From: Sarocladium kiliense
Lineage: Eukaryota; Ascomycota; Sordariomycetes; Hypocreales; Sarocladiaceae
DNA length: 64,000 nucleotides
Direction: 5' to 3'
Assembly (NCBI GenBank): GCA_030734395.1
Contig: JAUZTG010000041.1
Coordinates: 744,001 to 808,000, forward strand
Made by a program: the position numbers and the translations under genes
Notes under the pieces: generated by a model
Database searches by the model: none
What the model was told of the DNA's origin: nothing
What the model saw: the letters and a program-made list of their open reading frames with translations, nothing else
Part shown: one piece after another, positions 58,448-64,000 of the stretch
How positions within the stretch are numbered: the stretch's first letter is position 1
How the letters are laid out: each line of letters begins with the position of its first letter

Positions 58448-59780
58448 CTTGCTGTCGGGCTGTCTGGACGCAACGCCTGGGTATTTGTGCCTGCGAATCC
58501 TTTTGATGATAGCACTGTGGATGTATCAAGCTTGGTCGCTGGCTGATTGTAGATCACGCAAAGATTTGCCGCGAGGCGAGTCGTTGAGATGGAGGATACA
58601 AACGAGTGTTTGGTGTCGCAACTGGGGTATGGAACCAAGACTTTCGAGTATTGTGTTCACACAACACTTGAAAGACAGAGGGGCGTCCAAGAAGAATAGA
58701 CAGTGGCGAGCACAGCCTCAGGCCCAACTTGGATGTCGGCCGTTGGCCCATGAAGCGTTGGCCCATTGAAGCACAGGCCCGTGAGGTGTTGGCCCGCGCA
58801 GTGTAGGCAGCGCGTAGTATGCGCCAATTGAGGTGCGATGCTGAAAGCCCGGCTGCAGCAAAAGGGACCAGTGTTTCAATATTGCGACCAACAACAAGAG
58901 GCCCAAATCCGCAACCCCAGCGTCAATCAGTGGCAAGTGAAGCGGACGAGATGTCTTTGCCGCCAGAGCATCGATAGCTCCCAAAGATTATCTTATGTGT
59001 ACCATGCATACGGAGGAATCCGTGTTCCATCCTTGCAGCCAACAGCACCTACAACTATACCAATCCAAAGCCTTGTCGAAGTCCGCTGCAAATTTAGACA
59101 AGGCTTCAGCAGATACTCGGAGCCAAGATGTCTCAAAGCCGCCAGCTGCTTGAGGTTGAATTTTTGCTATAGACAACACTACGCTGGTTCGACTTACATA
59201 CGAAGAGAGCGAAAACAGGCTCAGCCGCTATTACGGCTAGTCCATGAATTTATATATTTAGAAATATGCATGGATTCGTCCTCAGCGCCACTCTGAACCT
59301 TGTTATCTTGACATTGTTTGTTGGTTCGAAAAACCCACGTAAAACAAAGAGGCGGCTACGGGCAGAATCAACCCCCTACTTGTCTATCATCCTTCATCTA
59401 GTAAGCTGGCTGCTGTTGGACGGCAGAATGGAAGGTACAGGGACCAACATCTCTATCTCTGTATTCGTGATGCCTAGAATAGAAGCTGTCTAGACATTTA
59501 TCGGCGGCTAACAAGGTCACCATCATGAGCACCCCAACATTCGGAGTATGACAGCAGGGCTGTATGATACCTTGGTTCTGTAGGACATGGCAGCTGCCTG
59601 ACAGTAATAAATGCCCGAATTTGCCTTCACATCAAAAGCGATCTGAATGGAGTTGATCTAAGATATTCCGTGAAGTTGTATCTCACAGAGTGACGTTGCT
59701 CTGTGTTCCTTCTCATCTATCTTTCCAAGCCTCTATTTTCCTATATACACATAGACTCAAGTCGAGTTATTTCTGTCTCC
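58448..59780. promoter_or_regulatory. Divergent region ankyrin/secreted protein
   Basis: 1.33 kb between starts, including an unusual direct repeat at 58741-58771. No credible gene. Confidence 0.5.
58741..58771. repeat. Tandem 15/16-bp direct repeat CGTTGGCCCAT(T)GAAG
   Basis: Two adjacent copies, 15 and 16 nt, differing by one inserted T. A third partial copy of the GTTGGCCC core is at 58788-58795 and a CAGGCCCGTGAG variant lies between. About 300 nt upstream of the ankyrin gene start. Confidence 0.8.
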
Positions 59781-62700
59781 ATGCGTCGAGTCAGGGGACT
59801 GCCGGCGGTATTCGTCTGGCTTCTCACAGTCAGAGTACTGTTGGTCGCCACTCAAGAGACTGGAGCAGCCTCAGAGCCACGCTTGTGTACTATACCAGAA
59901 GAGTGTTCTGGTACCTGGTGCGTCGGGGGTGGTCGTGTCGGCGTTTGTGTTGAGGGCGTATGTAAGTGTCAAACTATTCTTTCTGGTGGTAAGAATAATG
60001 ATGATGCTGGCGACGAAGATGGCGATGGCGATGGCAACGACAATGTCACGGAAACCCCTGCTTGTTCCGCTACAGAAGAGTGTTCTCTTCCTGACTGCGT
60101 CGGTGAGGACAAGACTGTTGTCTGTGAAGATAGCCAATGTCTATGCCAAGGGACGGACAAAGGAGGTGAAGACAAGAAAGACAATGCGAATGAGACCGAG
60201 AATGTGGAAGATGATCAACCCACCACGACGATCACAACCCTCCCACCTGAAGCGTCGACGGAGATTATCACTGACCACATTACCGGGCATATGATTACTA
60301 CTACAACTTTTTCGGACAGCGACGAGCCAACTATAGTCCCGATCGTTGTCCCTATCGGCAAGCCGCCGGTGATCTGCTGGAGCTGCGTATCTATACCCGG
60401 GAAGGCCCAGATCAAGGTCGCAGACTTCTGTGTCAACATTATTGGATCGAGCATTGGCAATTGTCCGCCTAATGAGAAGGGTAATGACCAAGAGGATGAA
60501 GATGATGAAGATGAAGAGGAGGAGAAAGAGACTTCCTCATGCTCGACAACTATCACCGCGACGTACGCCAGTGTATTCTGCACAATCACCCGCAATGCCC
60601 AAGGTAGCGATGATGTTCACCAGAAGCGAGAAGAAGGATGCTCTACGTTAGAGTATAGCACTATCACGGCTTGCGAAACCGCCGCAGCATCAACTACTAC
60701 AACTACTACAACAATCGAGCCTAGTGCGATCTGCGCCCCTGAAACTTGCGGTGGAGGAAGCTGCCCACTTGATGCTAGATCTCTTCACTCTAAAAGGGTG
60801 GGCAGCGAAGCGCCCATTGCTCAGCGACAGCCGAGCGCTGGTTCATGGTACAGTCCAGAGCATTACCTTAATAACTTTGAGTTCATGCGAGGAGGTAAGT
60901 TCTGGCCTTGGCACGTACCTCCCCTACCCACATCGAAGACATCGTTCACCTAACATGTTCTAATCGCAGAGGCTGCCAGGGCCTACAACGACGAGGGCAG
61001 CCGGGTTAACCTCAACGTGCCTGATCTCAATGATCATCTGGTAAACCTGCAGATGACGACCGGAAGATGGCGGTCATTTGGCAATGCACCAGTGACTGTG
61101 GCGGCTGCTGGTCTCTGGGGCTGCACTGCTGTCGTAGCCGTATCTAAAAGAGGCGTCTGGCTCGGACACTTTTGGGAGGACATGCCTGGGCTCGTGTTGA
61201 ACAGTCTTACCGATCTGAATGGGGGGCGTATTGATGCGCTCGATAGAGGACTTGGCACGTTCCGCAACCAAGAGGGTGCATTTGGCAACATGTTCAATGA
61301 CGACGCGGAGCCGAAGGTCTACGTCTTCACGCGTGGCCCGAGGCCAGACGACCCGGAATTCTTCGGTGTGAAGGAAGATCACCTTGTCATGGCAAGGATC
61401 AGGCAAGATTTGATCACATTTTGGGGAAGGTTCCCATCCCCAGAAGAACAGACGGAACAGACCTACGATCCTCTCTTGGTTCCCTTGATTGCTGACTTCG
61501 ACAACCCTAAAGGACCACCGAAAAAAGCTCCCTTCAGAGATGCGCGACACGCCGGGGACCCGTACTGGCTTACATTCCGTGGCAAGGTCATGGTGCAGTA
61601 TGAGCCTGCGCTGGCGTGTGGCGATAGGCAGAAGATCGGAAGAAAGGCTGGATACCGGGTGTGGATCGAAGCGGCACATCCACAGGAAGGGCAAGCAGAG
61701 GTGCACTGGGAGCCGTCTGACCAGGCACAGGTTATGACACTGCAGAATCAGAAACGAGACGAAGGCTGCCTGGATGAAGCCGGGGCCTCTGATCTTGCGG
61801 GTGCTATCAAGGATGCCCTTGCCGGTGGTGAGAAAGGGGGTGGCAGCGGCGACAAAGGCGGAGACGGTGACGAGAACCAAGCAGGAAAGGCTGGTGACGC
61901 TCCGAGGTCATGTTCATCTACCGATGACTGCGATGCCCTCACCTGCAGCCCCGTCGAGGAAAGGGCCTGTGTAGATGGCAAATGTAAGTGCGTGGGCAAG
62001 ACGTGCTCAGAGCCAGACGACTGCCTCTCTCTCACCTGTGCAGAGAGCAAAATGAAGACCTGCAACGAAGGCAAATGCGCATGTACCGAAAAGCCTAAAC
62101 CTGGCGTCTGTCGCACCTATATCGTTGAAAATGGCGACAACGACAAGGGATTCCAGGCAGACTTCAAGATCCACGATGGCGAGGATAATTTGCTTGGTGA
62201 GGCAAGCATTAAAGAGGACCTTTCGGTAAGTTGGAAGTCTCACTACCTCTCTACTATTCTACCTCTTATCCTACCTGCTATCCTACCTGCTATCCTACCT
62301 GCTATCCTACCTGCTATCCTACTTACTATCCTTCTCCCTATTTTACCTACTATTTCACATGCTATTTTACTGGCTATTTGACTTCCTATGCTCCTACTAT
62401 CTCAATCAGCAAGATATACTACTTCCTCACACCATACTGATATTTCTGTTCCTAGTGGGGAAACAAGGTTCTTGTCGCCTCTAAACTGCCTTACAAAGTC
62501 GAGCACGAGTTTCTGGAAGAATGGCTCGGAGAGAAGTCGAAGCGCGATAGGCCGGAGCGATATGGCACAAGTCCGGTCAGGTATCAGACATACAGCATTC
62601 GCATCAAAGCTGGCGACCAAGTCTGGGACACGGAAATGCAAGATGAGGAGAAGAAGAGGGTACCGAGGTGTGATGTTGGGAAGTGGATCACCACAGATGC

Positions 62701-62818
62701 GTGGCTTACAGCACCGTTCGCAAGAGATGTGCGTGAAGGACAGCCCCTTTTCCCAGATGACCTTGGTTTTACTAATTATGAACAGACAAGAGAGATAAAC
62801 TGCTATTGGAACTGCTAG
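59781..62818 (+). CDS. Large secreted Cys-rich protein, four six-Cys modules
   Basis: Exons 59781-60894, 60970-62225 and 62456-62818 give 910 aa. The ATG at 59781 begins a signal peptide with RRVRGLPAVFVWLLTVRVLLV; the open frame upstream has only a GTG. Two modules at 36-63 and 95-122 and two at 686-712 and 717-743 share the spacing C-x5-C-x4-C-x7/8-C-x4-C-x-C, resembling an EB/EGF-like fold. Between them are an acidic/Thr-rich stretch (about 125-330) and a globular region (about 372-620) with GLWGCTAVV...GVWLGHFWE. I do not recognise the globular domain by name. The last exon adds TDAWLTAPF and ends NCYWNC. The 230-nt second intron carries a 12-bp tandem repeat. Extracellular; role unknown. 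Confidence 0.8.
62267..62326. repeat. 12-bp minisatellite (TATCCTACCTGC) x5 in an intron
   Basis: Four perfect units plus one diverged unit, inside intron 2 of the secreted protein. The unit length is a multiple of three and its reading encodes an Ala-Ile-Leu-Pro repeat in the unspliced frame. That frame is not part of the spliced protein. Confidence 0.9.
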
Positions 62819-63217
62819 GGTCAAGTGGTGCAGTGGATGTAATCGCCGGGTCGAGCTGGTCTCCTCGCCGAAGGTTCTGTTCTTTGAGGATTCAACTTCA
62901 GGTTTGGGCTCTGCTGATGCTTTTAATACCATCAGTATCCTTAGTAGTAAGAGGACATAATATATTAATCATCATCAAAGTCAAGATTGTTCAACTGCAT
63001 CGGCTCTGGTGCCGTTCGAACACATCTGTGTCCCACCTCCCTTCTGCGCGAGGAATCGTCATGGAGAATTAAACCATCTCTTTGAGTATCCTTGGATCAT
63101 CAGAACAGAGTGCCTGCCGTGGCGGCCATTTCTTACTACTAAACTACCAGAAGCTTTCACCATTGGACCTGACGCACATCGTACAGCCACTTCCAACAAG
63201 AAACTTGGTACGACCTG
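62819..63217. other. Convergent spacer
   Basis: 399 nt between two stop codons. AT-rich around 62930-62980. No gene. Confidence 0.5.
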
Positions 63218-64000
63218 CTAGTTTCCACTACTTGCCGAAGTGACTTCAGTCTGGTGTTGGTTCGTCTTTTGGGTCTTGATGTTGTTCTGAGTCGACGGCA
63301 CCCGTGACTCCGACGAGATAATAGTAACGACGGTGCCATCCCTTGCTTTCCTCCTCCGTGACCACCTGCGAGAGGGGATTAGTGGGCTGGACTCTGTGAA
63401 GGCTTTGGGACTACAGTTCAGATGAAAGACGTACCACCACAAAGCTGCAAGAATTCCCACCAAGGCCGGAACACCGAGTCCTACGCTCAGGCCAATGATG
63501 AGCCCAAGGTCAGGCTCCTTGGAACTACCCCCTTCAGCGCTATTGTCCCCATCCCGCCCGTCGTCTGTGTCAGACGAGCCTGTCGCTTTCGGAGGAGGCG
63601 GTATGTAAGATTTGGGAGCACCTGAAGATGCCTGCAAAGAGCCGGCGCCTTCACCAAAGTCGACGGTTTGAACAATGCTAGGCCTCGGTGTTTCAGTGGC
63701 GATGTATTCCCGGACTAATTGAAGCGAGGCTGGGCAGTTGAGTAATCCAGATGAAGCGCACTGTGTGGCAGTTTTTGTGACTTCCACGAAAGACTCTTCT
63801 TGGGAATTTTCCTCATCTGAGTCCTGGCGGGCTTGTAGCCTCGGAGTTGGCGTTAAGCTAGGCGGGCCATCAACGCAGACGTCAGCCAAGGTTGTGTAAT
63901 AGATCGGAACGGTAGTTTCAGGAGATGGTCCCCAGATGTGACCGTTGAGCGCAACAGTGGCACCAGCTGCAGCACCGAGACCAAATTGATAGGCATGTTG
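63218..64000 (-). CDS. Partial single-pass membrane protein, 5' end outside the window
   Basis: The frame is open to the right edge of the window, so the N-terminus is missing. Visible part: an extracellular-like region with two Cys (TQCASSGLLNCP), a Pro/Ser/Asp-rich stalk and a membrane helix (LGLIIGLSVGLGVPALVGILAALWW), then a basic, Ser/Thr-rich cytosolic tail. Apparent 69-nt intron at 63366-63434 (GTACGT...TCGCAG, CACTAATC branch), a multiple of three without stop; removal yields WWWSRRRKARD, a typical stop-transfer. The layout resembles fungal Mid2/WSC-type wall sensors, but no named domain is visible. Convergent with the secreted Cys-rich gene. Confidence 0.6.
   Translation of the reverse strand, partial: QHAYQFGLGAAAGATVALNGHIWGPSPETTVPIYYTTLADVCVDGPPSLTPTPRLQARQDSDEENSQEESFVEVTKTATQCASSGLLNCPASLQLVREYIATETPRPSIVQTVDFGEGAGSLQASSGAPKSYIPPPPKATGSSDTDDGRDGDNSAEGGSSKEPDLGLIIGLSVGLGVPALVGILAALWWYVFHLNCSPKAFTESSPLIPSRRWSRRRKARDGTVVTIISSESRVPSTQNNIKTQKTNQHQTEVTSASSGN

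Noticed and set aside
61017..62381. Frame running through the intron repeat to 62381
   Set aside because: Strong GTAAGT at 62226 and a CCTAG acceptor at 62455 restore a longer protein ending NCYWNC; the repeat is intronic.

Overview
The window is nuclear DNA of a filamentous ascomycete (Pezizomycotina, most likely a Sordariomycete). Genes sit on both strands, introns are short (mostly 48-94 nt, GT...AG, often with a CTAAC/CTGAC-like branch site), and the products include SCAP, Set1, tropomyosin, BIG1, AP-3 delta and an F-BAR/RhoGAP. I see no operon, CRISPR array, rRNA, convincing tRNA, transposon or virus-derived sequence. Gene models were rebuilt by joining open frames at splice sites, and each join was checked for phase.

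Layout. 0-12 kb: mgm1 (-), spb1 (+), a JMJD7-like hydroxylase (-) and SCAP (+). 12-20.5 kb: a long pyrimidine-rich leader, a divergent 14-3-3-like gene (+), a SANT/Myb protein (-), an unrecognised small protein (-) and a DUF4202 protein (+). 20.5-30 kb is gene-poor: rps28 (-) and one small conserved gene (+) lie among long non-coding stretches rich in simple repeats. 30-42.5 kb is dense: set1 (-), a cell-cycle-like unknown (-), tropomyosin (+), rrp17 (-), big1 (+), trm112 (-) and ER cyclophilin B (-). 43-58.5 kb: an unknown polytopic membrane protein (-), mitochondrial uS13 (+), a membrane-anchored M19 dipeptidase (-), an F-BAR/DEP/RhoGAP protein (+), AP-3 delta (-) and an ankyrin protein (-). 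58.5-64 kb: a large secreted Cys-rich protein (+) and a truncated single-pass membrane protein (-).

The genes are housekeeping and do not form one pathway, but translation is over-represented (Spb1, Rrp17, RPS28, Trm112, mitochondrial uS13, and JMJD7, whose human homologue modifies DRG GTPases). Three of these (spb1, rps28, trm112) carry a CACGTG element 120-200 bp upstream of the start, and two share the same 11-mer. Vesicle and secretory functions form a second group (AP-3 delta, BIG1, cyclophilin B, SCAP).

The best leads are gene-structure features and the unknown proteins: a cyclophilin B intron whose removal would swap an ER-retention-like tail for a membrane anchor; a possible AT|G start codon split by an intron in AP-3 delta; a start exon holding only ATG in uS13m; multiple-of-three introns that read through; a RhoGAP domain without a visible arginine finger; and a secreted protein with four six-Cys modules around an unrecognised domain.
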